This document shows, piece after piece, positions 36,301 to 49,503 of a DNA stretch of 57,506 nt. Location: the NCBI GenBank assembly GCA_918026815.1, contig CAKJVC010000180.1, forward strand, positions 1 to 57,506, given 5' to 3'. The notes beneath the pieces are model-generated. The model saw nothing but the letters and a program-made list of their open reading frames with translations. It did no database searches and was not told where the DNA came from. Made by a program: the position numbers and the translations under genes. Each line of letters opens with the position of its first letter. Position 1 is the first letter of the stretch. The stretch comes from Chalara sp. BL73 (Eukaryota > Ascomycota > Leotiomycetes > Helotiales).

Positions 36301-38768
36301 CAAGACGAGGAAGCTTTCGTAGCGAAAGTCGACTTAGGGGTAACATGCATACAGGTCTCATTGTTTGAGATCTCAGAAGATTCGAGAAGGGTACTTACAT
36401 CTGCAATGAGAGTAGGGACGCTGTCATCAACACCAGTTACAGAGGCAGGTGGGGTAAGCCAACACTTTGCATAAATTTCTTGGATAGCTGAATAGAATCC
36501 ATTCGCCATTTTCGCATAACCACCTAGAGGTGTGTGTTAGATAATGCATTTCGGAATAAACGTTGTGCAACTTACCATCATTCGGATGAGTTATATCATT
36601 GGCGGGAAAGTCACTTGTTGTGAGCAGAGAATGTAAATCCACTAGGTGAACCAGTCCACCTCTATCTATGCGCTCTTTTACCATGGCCGGAAGGTTAGCA
36701 TTAATTATGCCAATCCTCGCTTCATTAACAGGATCACGGTTTATAATAAGGTTAGATAGCAGGATTACTGTTTGTGGGAGTGCGCTAATAATGCGATCCA
36801 GCATAGCTCCCAGTCTTTCATGTGCCGTATCAACATGGTCGTCCGTGGCAGCATCGTTTGTTCCTAATTATCATGCTTAGTTCGGCTGAGGATTTGACAA
36901 CAATTCAAGACTTGGGTTTAAGACTCGGTCCAGGAGACCACTAGCATATAAGGCTTCACATACCGACATGAATAATAATCAGGTTTGGACGCCACGGAAG
37001 TGCATGTTCCAATGGCGCTGCAAGCCCAGCAATTTTCGCCCCTGGAAAGCCCGAGACGTCATTGTCGGCCATGTCTCCGTTTTGCACCTCACCGACATAA
37101 TTCACAGAAGCACCATTGCCAACCAGTAGCGTTCTGAGTCGCCCTCGGAAACCATTTAAGTCTGATGAAGCCGCACCCCAGACAATTGATGCACCGAATG
37201 GTAAGATGCGCAACATCAAGTCGCTAGGGAAATTGTTTCCAACAGGAACACAGACTCCATTGGGAGGTGGAATCGCAGCAAGGTTATCTGATATCCATTG
37301 TTGTTGGAAATCAAGCCAGACTTGGTCAAATTCTTGCAAGCCACGGTTCGGCCCAAGTTCGAGTAGGCATGGGCACAAGATATTGGGAGACTTTCTTGAG
37401 TCAGAAAGGCCATTAGCCAAAGACGAAAACTTACTATAGTACAGAAACCGGTTGCTGTGCCTTGACAGGTATAATCTGTGCAAATTGGCTGGAAGCGTGA
37501 AATGGAGATTAGCGATCATAGTACATCATTTATAAGCCCACCCATTGTCGCCTGTATGAGTAAGAAGAGATGATGACGGAATGTGACTTACCGACTCCCT
37601 TGTTCGTTGCTCGTTTCCATTACACCTCTTATCGGGAGGACGAGTGGCGAACCCTTTTGCAGGGATATTTACCTTTCCAATAGCAGCAACAGGTCGAGTA
37701 TCATCGGACAGTTTGTTAGATTGCATGGCGGCATAGATGACTGCGTATAGAGAAAGCCAAAGAATCGTCTTCTGAGCTTGTGCTATAGAGCCAATGGTCG
37801 CAAAATATGCCGTCAACACTGCTGAAGCGTCTTGAGCTAAGGACATTCCTGCCTCAACCCAATTAAATGTTGATCCGACCCATGATTCAATCAATCCTCC
37901 AGCCGCGGCGTCTTTCTCCGCGAATCGCAAGATACACGAAAGAGCTATAAAATATTAGTCATGTAAAAGTTCCCATGCTTGCTCCAAAGAGCTCACCTTC
38001 TCCAACCTGTCTCTTACGAACTGCATTACATGCAGATATGGCGCCTTCGATCGCGGTTTGCAAAGAACGAGAAAGTCCCTCTCCAAGAACTATGGAGATA
38101 TCACCAATATTTTGTCCTAGTTTCGAAGACAAATTAGCATCTGCGTCAAAGTCAAGCTCATCCGGCACACTTCGAACAGACGTCAGACTTTATAGCTCTT
38201 GTTGTAGTACCAGACATTTTTGAGCCGTAAAACTTATGATAGCATAAGGCCAACTAACCATTTGCAGCTGAAGTTGCAGTAGCTATGGCCAGTTGCCGAG
38301 TAGCTGTTCCCTCTACTGTCAAATATTCCGTATTGACACCCACCCACTGTTTTGACGTAAGTAGAAATCTTTTAACATTAATCGTTTTGACTGACCTTTG
38401 TTCCAGTGTCCGCAGGTTGGAGCCATTGTGTGTCTACACCAATATAACCATGATAAGTTTCAGCATCTCCCAAATCAAACAAGACAGGATCCACGCCGAT
38501 CTGCCTACGCTCAATTGGCGTCTGGATGATGGAGTATTAGTCTCCAATTTCTCTTAGTATAGTTGCAGGTAAACATCATTCCCTGGTTGTATTTTGGCAA
38601 AATGAAGAAAAGAAAGTAACTGTTTTCACATACATTTATCTTGAAGCTGAGTTGAGTTGGGGTGGCTGATTCGAGATTGGGACCACGAGTGATCGTACTC
38701 GCGTTCGTAGACCATAACTGACATTGAAGAATAATCAAAGTGAGAAAAAATTGTTTAATGGTAGCCAT
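33364..38768 (-). CDS. Secreted SGNH hydrolase with C-terminal FG-GAP/VCBS repeats
   Basis: Large intron-rich gene, about 22 introns and roughly 1,285 residues. A signal peptide (MATIKQFFLTLIILQCQLW...) is followed by about 300 residues of unknown function. Then comes an SGNH (GDSL-type) esterase domain: block I LRILPFGASIVWG near 37190, GTND split by an intron near 36860, and block V DITHPND near 36580, which carries the catalytic Asp and His. The C-terminal half (about 36.1-33.5 kb) has at least eight FG-GAP/VCBS units with Ca-binding loops such as DIDGDGKVDYL, DINGDGRADVL, LNGDGKCDWL and DINGDGKADLI, a likely beta-propeller for carbohydrate or surface binding. In block I the usual GDS is GAS, but the nucleophile Ser stays. 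One junction near 38.2 kb needs a weak GTTGGC donor. Otherwise the frame is continuous. Substrate unknown. Confidence 0.82.
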
Positions 38769-39387
38769 GGCGTATAAAAATTGTTGTCATTATTTGGGAA
38801 ACAGCAGAATCCGGATATGGTCTTTAAAATCATTCACAAACGATTTCGAATTGACAATCTTTTTGAACTTCCCAAGGAAATTTCCGCAGGTATAGACTTA
38901 TCCCGATAACCTTCATAGTTCATGACTCTAGTAAATGTTGGTTCTAGTCGCCTTTGTTGGATAATTTGCTTACGTATGAATATACAAGCTATATGCAGGG
39001 GCACATGTTGGATTTTCCCAAGGCGTGCTCAAGATTAAAAATAAAGCGTGGAATCAAACTTAACTAGTGTCTATATTTAGTCGTGGTCGTTCCTCGGCAG
39101 TATTGAGATAGGTTTTGATAGGTTTATAATACGAGTATGCTAGTCTCTTGCTATAGTAAGGTTACTACAGTACGAACCCCGACACATTCGATAGTTGTAG
39201 TAGGTTTAAATAACGAGCATGTCAGAGTCAGTCGCTGTAGGTCTACAATGCCTCAGTAAAAACCACACTGCCCCCTTCTCTTCGTTTAGCTGACAATAAC
39301 TTATATTGCGTGACGGGATCGGTCATGTCCCCTTTCCAGATTTTTGTTTTTCAATTCGAGAATCAAAGTCTCTTGTTTCTTTTCAAT
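38769..39387. other. Divergent promoter region of two secreted-protein genes
   Basis: 620 bp between the divergent SGNH-VCBS gene and the metalloendopeptidase-like gene. Around 39.1-39.25 kb there are two imperfect copies of a block beginning TAGGTTTA(T)AATA-ACGAG. No open frame is supported. Confidence 0.45.
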
Positions 39388-40838
39388 ATGAAGATTCAAA
39401 TATTATACTCCGCGGCGCTTTTCGCTGTACTTGGTGAACTTGTCGAAGCAGGCAATTATATGTTTGATGCATCATGCAATGCGAGTAAGTATCACCACCA
39501 GTATAGTACGATGCTTTCCTAATGTCTTGGAATAGGTCCTGATATGCTAGAATTCGTCCGCGGATCATTCACAAATGCTGTGGCAATGGCTCAAGCAGCT
39601 TATGCTGCAACTGCACAGCCAGTACTTAATCCAGGAGTACAAACAGCATTGAGAAACTTGGTGAACCCCGGCGGCGTCGCGGCTTTCACTCCTGTGGAAT
39701 ATGCTCAGAGTAAAGACCATGCTAGTTTTCTTTTTATTTGTTGACACGCCTTAGGAATATTTGGCCCATCTGGTATCAGTCGATTCACAAATGAGGTCAC
39801 TAGCAAGAATCTCCTGGGAAGAGAGGATGTAGTACGAATGCTGATAGACACTATTCACTACAAGCAACATGCTTCACTCGCTAATCTTGTGCTAGAAAAT
39901 ATATTGTGATCAATCAAGAATAAAGCAACGCGTCTCAGATCAGAGGTGGGTCGATGAAGGTGAGAGTCTTTTTCCACTGCCTGTGAACAAGTAAGGCTTA
40001 CTTTAAAGATGTATTGAGAGAGGACGAGGAACACACTAGCTGTCGTCTTCGGAATGTCTTCTCTTCTTCAGATTTTGCCATGATGTATACCAATCACGTC
40101 GAGCAACGGCTTGATGCGTCTGGTGCCCTTGTAGGAGACAGCTTCTGGCAGATCCAGATTTGTCCTTTCTTCCTGCAATGGGCGCTACCCAGACCAATAA
40201 AGAGTTGGTATACACGGGCAATTTCAAGGACTTTCTGGAAAACATGGACTGTGTAAGTCCATCTGTTGACATTTTTATTTCATCTCGGTCTCTAGGGTTT
40301 ATTGTCTTGGTCAGATAAGCTAAATTTTGAAAAAGCGTACTTGCGGAAAAGATAGTGACATTCACACGTTATACACCAATCGATGGAGCGTCACTTTTTG
40401 ACAAGGTTATGCTTCATGAGGTACGTATTGAGTCTGATAACTTAAGCGCTGATATTGGTTGCGGTTAACATGTATAAATAGTTAACGCACGCAAATGTTG
40501 ATGGCAGATTTGGAACGATTGATGTCGACCTTGATAATGGACCTGCTTATGGCAAGTACCGTGTCCCCTTAGATGGAGTAGTGTGAATGATTGGGGCTAA
40601 CCTGACTAGGATGGAAAAATTGCAGAATCTTGTCTACTTCCACTCCGACAAATAATGACGGACCTGCTCAGAACGCAGGTAAGACTAACTCCCACCTCGA
40701 GACGTGTTGTCACCGGAGTGATTCATGGGACTGATTCGTATGCCAGATACGTGGGCTTTGTTTGGAAGTATCGCATGGCAGATTCAAGAAGGGTTAATCG
40801 CAGGAGTGACTGATAAAGGTCAACTGATTAAGGTGTGA
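39388..40838 (+). CDS. Lysine-specific metalloendopeptidase-like (aspzincin) protein, possibly damaged
   Basis: Secreted zinc-endopeptidase-like protein. Signal peptide MKIQILYSAALFAVLGELVEA, then YMFDASCNAS and an A/V-rich helix. The zinc motif is HELTHAN, with HE ending the exon at 40420 and LTH starting the next at 40482. GTIDVD follows as the aspzincin-type third-ligand region, and then YGWKNC and DTWALFGS, which match the end of this family. Supported exon edges include 39388-39484, 39536-39709 and 39755 onward; the intron at 40552-40609 uses a GC donor (GCAAGT). Junctions between about 39.83 and 40.08 kb are not fully resolved. After QIQICPFFLQ (near 40175) the reading continues as MGATQTNKELVYTG only in another frame, with no intron signal. 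Either a real frameshift or a sequencing error is present. Confidence 0.7.
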
Positions 40839-40998
40839 CTCTATACGCCACCAATCTTCTAAAAGTTGGATTGGAAAAAGGCCAAACTTATGGACACTGT
40901 TAGATATCTGTAATTGAAGCTAGATGTAGTGGTTTAGAACGTGCTAATCCGAGATATAATTGGTAAAACCACAAGATTGGATTTGAAAAATGTTGTTT

Positions 40999-42028
40999 TC
41001 AGCAATAGTCCTCGCCGCCATATTCAGTTCTTCGTATTGTACATGGCAGCTCATCCCATGGATCAACACCCTTCCAACCTCTGGCCGCCGACCATGAGTG
41101 AACTCGAAATTGATCTGTAGTGTCTGGTGGGAAAGGTAAACTCAGAATGAATGTTTCAGGCGTCGTGACTGCCCGGATCGGGTTCAACAAAATCCGTGCG
41201 CTCTCTTTATTGAAACTTCCCCACCACACATCATAAACGTCGAGCTTGACTTGAAGTGTTTGCAAGTGTGGCATAGCAGCGATATGACTCCAAATGGTGA
41301 CCCAACTCAACCGGCGGAGCTCTTGATCACTTCTGGATGTCACTTCAGGATCCAAATGATCTTCTAAAGGAGGATATCTTTGGAAGCGCCAAGTGAATCT
41401 CAGTGAGCGGATAGTGCTGATTCTTTGCGGTAGGAGGAGCAATGGAAGATACTCTAGAACCCTCTCATCATGGGTTTCAAATGTATTAGACGAGTAGGTT
41501 AAACCAATGGTTTCCGTGTAGCTTATCCAATGATCTATTAGTATATTGATTATTGAAAAATTAGATCTTCTTCAATTTGATGACCTGCGTAACTTACATT
41601 TGTCGAGAAGTCATAAGCAAGGGAAGGAGGGACTTCGGACGTGATCCGACAACAATGGAGGGACCTCGGTTGATACGACGACAATTACCATCGCAAGTAT
41701 CTGGATGAAGGGATCTGCATTCCGGTGCTACCAACTTCTCCTTCACCGTCACGAGATGGAAAGTTCGAGAGTTGCCAACGACTTCCTCCCAAATCTTCTG
41801 TCGAATTTCAATTGGTAAAGCCTCAAAACTCCCCAACGCGGAGCTGTTGTCTATAGATGTTGCCCTTAAGGATGATGGCCTGGTCAACGGTATACGGGTT
41901 TTGGAATCTACCTGAGACGTTGGGAAAGGCCCACGGATATCTGGATCTTTCCACTGATTGCGTTCGGAGAGCGGCTTGGCAGGTCCAAAGATATTGCCAG
42001 GGAGAATGTGGGACATTATTCGTCGCAT
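40999..42028 (-). CDS. DUF7730 domain protein (F-box-like N-terminal motif)
   Basis: 317 residues from two exons, 42028-41598 and 41521-40999, with a 76 bp GT-AG intron that restores SRQIYTETIGLTYSSNTFE. The family signature is FEALPIEIRQKIWEEVVG, an F-box-like helix, followed by a variable loop, LLPLLMTSRQIYTE, and a leucine-rich C-terminal half with RSLRFTWRF and MPHLQTLQVKL. DUF7730 proteins are very numerous in filamentous ascomycetes and their function is unknown; no catalytic residues are expected. No lesion. It converges with the protease-like gene, with only 160 bp between them. Confidence 0.82.
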
Positions 42029-42207
42029 AGTTTTAGATTGGTAGATGATCCAAATAGGTGGTTTTCAATAAAGGAGAAGCATCTGCTGATGCTCTTTCTC
42101 AGTCTTGTAAGATGGAATAGCCCACCTGGGTCACTGCTGACACAAGTGCCACAACTTCATGGGGTTTCAATACACTTACCACCCTGGTAGGTTTAGGCGC
42201 TCGGTAC

Positions 42208-42227
42208 ACCTACACCATGGTGTAGGT
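42208..42227. repeat. 20 bp perfect palindrome
   Basis: ACCTACACCATGGTGTAGGT is its own reverse complement. A TAGGTTTA word occurs both before (near 42188) and at its right edge. Just downstream, TACGGACCT(A/G)(G/T)AAAGCAAC occurs twice (near 42290 and 42322). This looks like the end of a DNA transposon, perhaps that of the following MULE. Confidence 0.55.
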
Positions 42228-42437
42228 TTAATTTTTTCTTAGGTAAGCAACTTCCCCCACCAAAACGCCAAACACACCCCAAATAATCATTTTACGGACC
42301 TAGAAAGCAACGCAACGCGTCGATACGGACCTGTAAAGCAACTGATTCTTAATTAGAATTACTGTTCTATTCTGTATTTTTATAAATACTCAATTTGCAA
42401 TGCTAATCGCTCTTTTTCCACGAGTATTGGTATCGCT

Positions 42438-42491
42438 GTTACTATTACTACCGCCGTTATTATTACTACTGCCGTTATTATTACTACCGCC
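42438..42491. repeat. Three 18 bp tandem repeats
   Basis: Three units of GTTATTATTACTACCGCC (42438-42455, 42456-42473, 42474-42491), nearly identical, lying at the entrance of the mutated MULE body. Confidence 0.8.
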
Positions 42492-42539
42492 GCTTCTTAT
42501 TACAGCACTTGCTTTAATGCTTTTTTCTTTAAAAGCTAC

Positions 42540-44036
42540 GTATAACTCTCAATAAGAACTATATTAATCAATACAAGCTTAAGCAGTTAGTTACTATTTT
42601 GCTTTTCGGATTGGCCGATTAAAATCAATTAACAAAAGTTTACGAAAGAAAATATTCTACGAGTGCGACTGTAGTAGCCAACTTTTACTTAATAACTGCT
42701 TACAAAGCTTTTTACAGGCTCGTAAACGACGAACAAATACTCGTAAAACAGATTGTTAATTTTTAGTTACAGCTTTAAAAACATTTAGTTCACAATAAAA
42801 AGTTCGACATCGAAAAAGAACTTAATACAATACTTACAACTATTTTCCGAGCTAAGAAATACTTTTACACTCGACACACTGCAAACTTGCTTAAAAAAAT
42901 ATTAATAAAGCAAAACAGTTTTATTTTGCTAGTATGTAACTTTCCGAGTAGTTTACAAATTACTAAAAAACTTAAAAATTAAACTACGAAACTGTATAGC
43001 TTTTTTTCGACAAAGCACTTCTATTGCTTTCTAGACTTAAAATATTTATAATTTAAATGCTTTTTTCAAACGTGAGCAACTATATAAATTATCGGCAAAC
43101 GACGCACTTATTAAGTACTTTACAAATAAAAAAATATACTTTTAAATACAAGTTATACGCTAAAACAAAATCGAGTATTTTTTTATTGTATACTCGGAAT
43201 TTGTACAATTAGCACAAAATAACTAAAATGTAGTTTTAGCTAATAGTACATATAAAACAAACAAGTTTAATATGCCGCTTTTTTATATAGTTAATAAATT
43301 TACGAGTTGTAAATATAACTTTATAAGTTAAACTATATTTAATATTAGCTGTAAACTAAAAGTTTAACTAGCAGTTTAAAATAAAAATTACAAGTTTCGA
43401 CAAAACATTTTTAATTAGCTTTTGTTTTTTTTTTGGCGAATTTGCTTTTAATTATATTTGAGTATTTTAACAACTTTAACGAGTCGGTATTAGTCCGAAA
43501 GTAATAGTTATAAATAGTAATAATACTGTAAAAAATGCTTTCGAATTTGTTTTTCCGAACATTCCGACTATATTTTGTATTTAGTATATAAATCAACGTG
43601 TATTAGCTTATTGTAAAAGTTTGCTAAAAAACAATTGGCCGAAGTTTAATGCTTTATAGCAAAAAGTTTTTTATGCTTAAACAATAATTTAATATAAAAA
43701 GTATTAGCTACAATTGCAAACTAAATATTCAACTAAACAAACTTAAAAGTGTATTAGTTACTTTCGTAAAGAATAGTTAAAAAATAGCCAAAAAAAAAAC
43801 GGCTAGTTACAGCTTAAACAAGCTGTTATATACATTTTGAAACTTAAACAATATTACAGTAAGTTTTAAGCAAAAATAAATACTTACAAATTTAAACTAA
43901 TCAAATTTAGTCCGTAAAGCTAAAAGTGCTTATTTATATATTAAACAGTACTTTAAAAACAAAAAATTAAAAAGCGACTTATTATCGACTTAGCTTAATA
44001 TTGAAAACGCAATTATTAACTAAATTATAAATATAC
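42540..44036 (+). pseudogene. Mutator-like (MULE) transposase, 5' part, RIP-degraded
   Basis: Reading through stops gives a FAR1-like N-terminal region (RKRRTNTRKTDC near 42720), then STYKTNKFNMPLFYIV near 43242-43281 and SNNTVKNAFEFVFPNIPTIFC near 43510-43590, with YINQRVLAYCKSLLK after it. These are the MULE transposase core motifs in order. Both expected catalytic Asp positions (VLxD-STYKTN and VxxD-SN) read Asn, a G-to-A result. Near 43.98 kb the reading is KNKKLKSDLLST, just before the gypsy LTR at 44037. The rest of the transposase is not found on the other side of that element. The left end may be near 42.2 kb. Confidence 0.75.
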
Positions 44037-44346
44037 TGTGGCGGGGAACATGCTGAGAGCAAGAACAGCAACAGGATTTAGCACAAAACTCATAGGCGTG
44101 ATAGCGGTGGCTGTAGCATACTGGAGAGAGCACCGGCGAGCCTAAGCTCTATATAATAAATAAACGTCAATAGTTTATAAAAGTGTAAAATATAGAAAAG
44201 TGGAAAAGTGTGTTGTATTAATAATAATGCGCCTTTTTACCGGAAGCGCAGGTTATATACAACTTATGCTTTTCAGGTTACATAACTAACTATTTATAAG
44301 TATTACGTAACAAAGTGTAAAAAAAAAAAAAATCGTTTTTACTACA
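44037..44346 (-). repeat. 3' LTR of gypsy copy 2
   Basis: 310 bp. The outer 120 or so bases (TGTGGCGGGG onward) are unmutated, while the inner part is strongly AT-shifted and has an A-run replacing the C/T-rich start. Confidence 0.9.
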
Positions 44347-47300
44347 TTCGTTTTTTTTTTTATACGTGCTCGCTCCGAGTACTAGTTAGTAAAAGTTTGC
44401 GTTCAGTTAAATCGAGCTTTTTTCTTTTAATATTGCTTTATGAATTGTTGTTACATTACGTAATTCATTTCTTACTTTCGAAAGTGAATATTAATTTGCT
44501 TGGCCAGCAATAAAATATCGACTTTTTTATATTACTTTTTTTTATTTTTTTTTAACTTGCAACTTTACAACAACAACAACAACTCGATTTCTAATAATCA
44601 TGATTTTTTTCGAGCAATATTATAAAAATTTAATTTATTATTTGTATAATATTTAGCTGCTTGATTTTTTGCGAAAATCAATTGCTAACTGTTTATTTTT
44701 TAATAAACTTTTTTTTACAACTATTTCTTATTCGAGCTTTTTATACAACTTTTTATTTGATCTTTTTATACTCGACTGTATCGAGCATACAATTGAATTA
44801 AATAAGCTATTAGTATAAAAAAATCGAAAAGTATTTTTTTATTGCAACGCTTTTAATACGTTGTTGTTGCGCAGATCGATTTTTTGATCGGTTTTTGCTT
44901 TTACTATTGATTTACAACTTTATTACAATCTTTTTTTTTTTTTACACTCAATTTTTTATTTTATACTTAATTCTTTACTTTATGCTTGCTGTCGATACAA
45001 ATTAAAGCTAAGTTGTTTTTTTTCTTGACTTGTTTTTATTACTGACTAGTATTAAAAACAAAAATTATCGAGCAAAGTAAACTTCGCGACTACACAATTA
45101 AAAATAAAGTAAAGCGCTAGCAAAGCTGCGCTAACGAAACTGCAACGCAGAAACTATAAATATGCTGGATTTTTTTTTTTAATTCTTATTGCTAACTGTT
45201 GTTTGTAGCTTTTTAACTACTTTCAACAACTATACAATTAAGAATAAAGTCAAAGCTCGAGTAAAACAACAAATACAATTTTTTTTTTTTTTTTTTCGAA
45301 CAATTTTTCGGATTTTATAATAAAATATCAAAGTGTAATATTAAAGTAAGCGGCTTTTGTATTTATCGACGTTACACTTTTAACGTTGCTGTAGTATTTT
45401 TAAGTCGTAGTAAATAAAGCAAAACTAAAATACTAGCAAAACTATAAGTAAGTCGAATCGTTTTTTATAATTTTTATTGCTAACTGTTACTTATAGCTTT
45501 TTTTCAACTTTAACAACTATACAATTAAAAACAAAGTTAAAACTCGAGCAAAACAATAAATGCAGTTACTTTTTTTTTACTTTTAAACTATGTTTCGAAT
45601 TAAAATGTTATTTAGAAATAAAGCAAAGCAACAAAATAACAAGTTTTTACTGTTTAATAATATTATAATTTTAACGTTGCTGTAGCACTGCAAGTTATAG
45701 CGTTAAAAGCGTAAGCTTGAAAAAACTTGACGAATTTGATTTTAGCGCGACTATTTGCGATTAAACTGTACCGGTTAGCTTTAAAAACGTGCACGTTTTT
45801 GCTTGTATTAACTTTTTTTTTTCTGAATACAGTTACTGTGCAGTTTTCGAGTTTTTCTGCTGTTTTTTCGAGTCGAAAAACACTGCTAGTATAAGTTTTA
45901 ATTTTCGAAAAACAGTGTTTGTTATTTTTATTACACTTTTTCGTTAAGCTATTTGTTTCTTTGTTGCGGCGATTTTTTACTTGTATTTTTACTGATTAAC
46001 TATAAAAAAACTTTACTCGAAACGGCCCGACGCGTTATTATTAATAGCAGCGTTAAAGTTGTTCGGCTTAAACGTCGCGCAATTGTTTTTTAGTTAATAA
46101 AATCTTTTACTTGTAGTTTACTTTGTTTGTTAAGCTTCGGTTGCTTTTAGCGGCGAAAGCAGAAATCTACTTATTAAAAAGCTTGCTTTTATAAGCGAGT
46201 TTTAAAGTGTTTAATATGTTGCGTTTTTTATTGCTACAAAGTTGAATTCCAGGCTTTTACATTTTGTATATTGTTTGTTTGTTAATACTCGGAATTTTTT
46301 GTTCGTAGATTTTTAATTTTATTTCCGGAAAACAACAAGCTAAATCCGGTTCAGACTTATTGTAGCTAAGTATTTTTAAATGCTATCGAATTTTTTTGTC
46401 GTTTTTTTTTAGCTAATAGCGTTATAAAATAAAAACTTTTAAAATCGAAATAAGCTTTTTTAAACTAGAACTAGACTTACTGGAACTGCTGGATTTAAAG
46501 CCGGATCGTAAGCTATAAAAGTATTTTTGAGTTATTAAAGCATATTAAGCTTGCTAAAAGCTTGTAAAGTTGTTTTAAAGCTTGAAGTCTTTTTTAAGCT
46601 ATTAATTTTTACGAGCTTAAAATCAAGTTAAGTGCTAAAAATAGCTGTTTTAGCGTTCTTTTTTCAGGCTTTAAAAAGTTTGCTAAAAAGCTGCACTTCG
46701 TTTAAGCTTTTTTTAATAATTTTTTATTTTTCTTTTCGGAGTAACTAAAAATCCTTTTATTTTTTTGGCCGCTTTGATTTTTTTTACTGTGCTTTTAAAA
46801 GCTTTTTATAAAGCTTTTTGTAGTTTTGAAATATATACAGCTTTAAAAGCTGTTTAACTTAATTAGCTTATTTAAAAATAGCTTGCTGTTTTTTTTACTA
46901 TTTTCGTAGATTTCTAGAAATTGCGTTCCGTTTGCCGGTGCAATAGTTACTAAAGCTTTTTTTTTTTGCATTTATAAGTGTTTAAACTACAACTACGACT
47001 TTTACTTATATAACAAAATGCTAAATTGTGCGCGTTTTAGCCTACAAAAAGCAAAAATAAAAGCACTGTCGAAAAAATCGTCGCTAAACTAGTAAGTAAA
47101 ACGTGTAATAGCTAGTAACAGCTGTTGTTAGCGACTCGGTTTAAAACCCGTTATAGTGCCGGCTAAAACTTTTTTTTTACTATAAAAAAGCTTTTAAGCT
47201 AGTAGCGCTTTGAACTTTTAGTAGTCCGAAAGTTTTTTAAAATTATTTACTCGAGTATATAAGCTTTTTTGTGCGTTCGTTAAATAAAATAATTAAACAA

Positions 47301-49503
47301 CGAATTGTCGGCTGCTTTTTTTTTTTTTTTTAATATTTCCAGGTTTTTTAAAATTAAGCTCGAAGCTTAAATTACTTGTTACTTTATCGTTCGGCGCATA
47401 AAAATGACTTTTTCGTTAAAAAAATAACTTAAGCTTATTTTTTAAAAAAATTCTTTTTAAAACTACTTCGTTAAGTTTAAGCTTTTTAAGCTTGTAGTAC
47501 TTTTTGTTGTTGTTAGCGCTAAGTATTTAATATAATTTTAACTACTTGAAGTCAAGCTTTTTATTAAAAAACATGTCGATTTTTTTAACAAAATTATAAC
47601 GAAGTACAATATCGTTTTTCTGCAGCAGTCTAGCTCTGATTTTATGCTTGGCATTAAAAACTTTTTTTTTTTTTTGCCGTCGACGAGTTTTTCTGTATTT
47701 AGCTTTTTCGACATTTTTCTTTTTTATTTGAAATTGCTTCGCTTTTAGCTTAATAAACTTAGAACGGTTCGTAATTTTTTTTGTAAAAAAAGTTTTTTAA
47801 ATAAAGAATTTCGATTTTATTAGCAAAATAAGCTTTCGTCTGTATACTATATAAAACGGTATGTACTTTGTAAATCCGTGAACTGTAGTACGTTCCGCAA
47901 ATAAAACAGCTGCTAAATTGTTAACTTAGTTTTTTTTTAGTTTAAACAAAGCGTTTTTTAAAGTTTTGTAACTACGTTCGATTATTTTATTTATTGCAGT
48001 ATAGTATACAAAAACTTGAATTTTGTTTACTTTTTATTTCGAAAGTAATTTTAGCATTTTTTTTTTAAATTCTTTTTCGCTATTTACAACTATTTTTCCG
48101 AAAATACTATAGCAGCAAATAACGTTTTTCCAAATAAATCGTGCAACTGTAAAAGCATTTTTATTCGTAATAGTTTTTGTTTCGAGCCAGCTATTTATGT
48201 TGTTTTTGGCTACAACTAAGTACTTTTTTTTTTTTTAAGCCGGCATATAAGTAATATTAATCGCTTATTTTTCTATTAGCTCGTTCAACACTGTAAAATA
48301 TATAGCTTTTTCTTTTTTTCCGGCCGCTTTAAATTAACATTTTTTGCACGTTTTAATGTAGTTTTTTACATTTTTATAGCAGCCGTGCTAAAAGTATTGT
48401 TAAAAAATTTTATAATAAGTGCTTTTTTTTTTTTTATAACCGCTTTAATAGTGTATATCCCGAAAAATCCTGTTTCGGATTCGTTTATTATCGACTACAA
48501 ACTTAATAAGCATTTTTTTTGTTAGCAAGCGCTACAATTTCCGTCTGTAAACGCTATATTTCAGTGCTTTTTTTTTAAACTTGCAGAATTCTAAAACACT
48601 TATGTTTTTAAACTTTTTAAGCGTTGTTAAATAGCGCGCTATTTTAATAAATTCTTTACTATACTTAAAACTGGAAATAAGTATTTCGTATTCAGGTTTT
48701 TTCGAACTTAACTCGATTCCGATTTTTTCGCTACGTAAAAAAGCTACTTTATTTTTTATTTTTTAAAGTATTAGCTTTTTACTTCGCAATTCAAGATCTG
48801 TTTTATGCTCGGAGTTAGTGTTTTGTTCTGAGTCGACAATTTGTTCGGAGTTTATGTCTTGTTCGGTTTTTACAAAGCATATTTCGTACGCTTTTAGTTC
48901 CGCTAGTATTTAATCGTTAATATTTTCGCTTTTTAAGTCGGTATTTTCAAAGTAAAAAAGTTTTTTTAACAGCGCATTAGCGGCTGTATACTGTTTTCCG
49001 GGCACATGCTGTACTTCAAAATTAAATAGTCGTATTTAAGCAAACTACCGAGTAATTAAAGTTTCTGAGTAATTCGTAGCGGCTTTATTCAGCTGTATTA
49101 CAAATATATTCGCATTTGTTTTTAACACAAAGTAAATTGCAATAATTTAAACTTGCAATTTTTTCAAAATTTTAAAAACGTTTTTGCACTTCTGTTTTGT
49201 AGCATTGTAGTTGCGCTCGGCTTTCGACTAAGTCTTGTTTTTATATTTAGCAAGCTTAACTCTGTTTAATACGAAATCTTTTTAGTTTAAGTAATTACTA
49301 TAGCTATTTAAGCTGACATTTATTTTTACAACAATTTCTCCGGTATTCGGCTTATAGTCGATCTGAATAAGCACCGGCGCTGTAACTATAGCGTTTTGTA
49401 GCGTTTTTATAGCTATTTTCTGAACTTCAGAATTTTAATGCTATATAATATTTTTTTTTATCAAGTCGTAAATAAGTGCCGCAATAGTGCCGAAATCTTT
49501 TAC

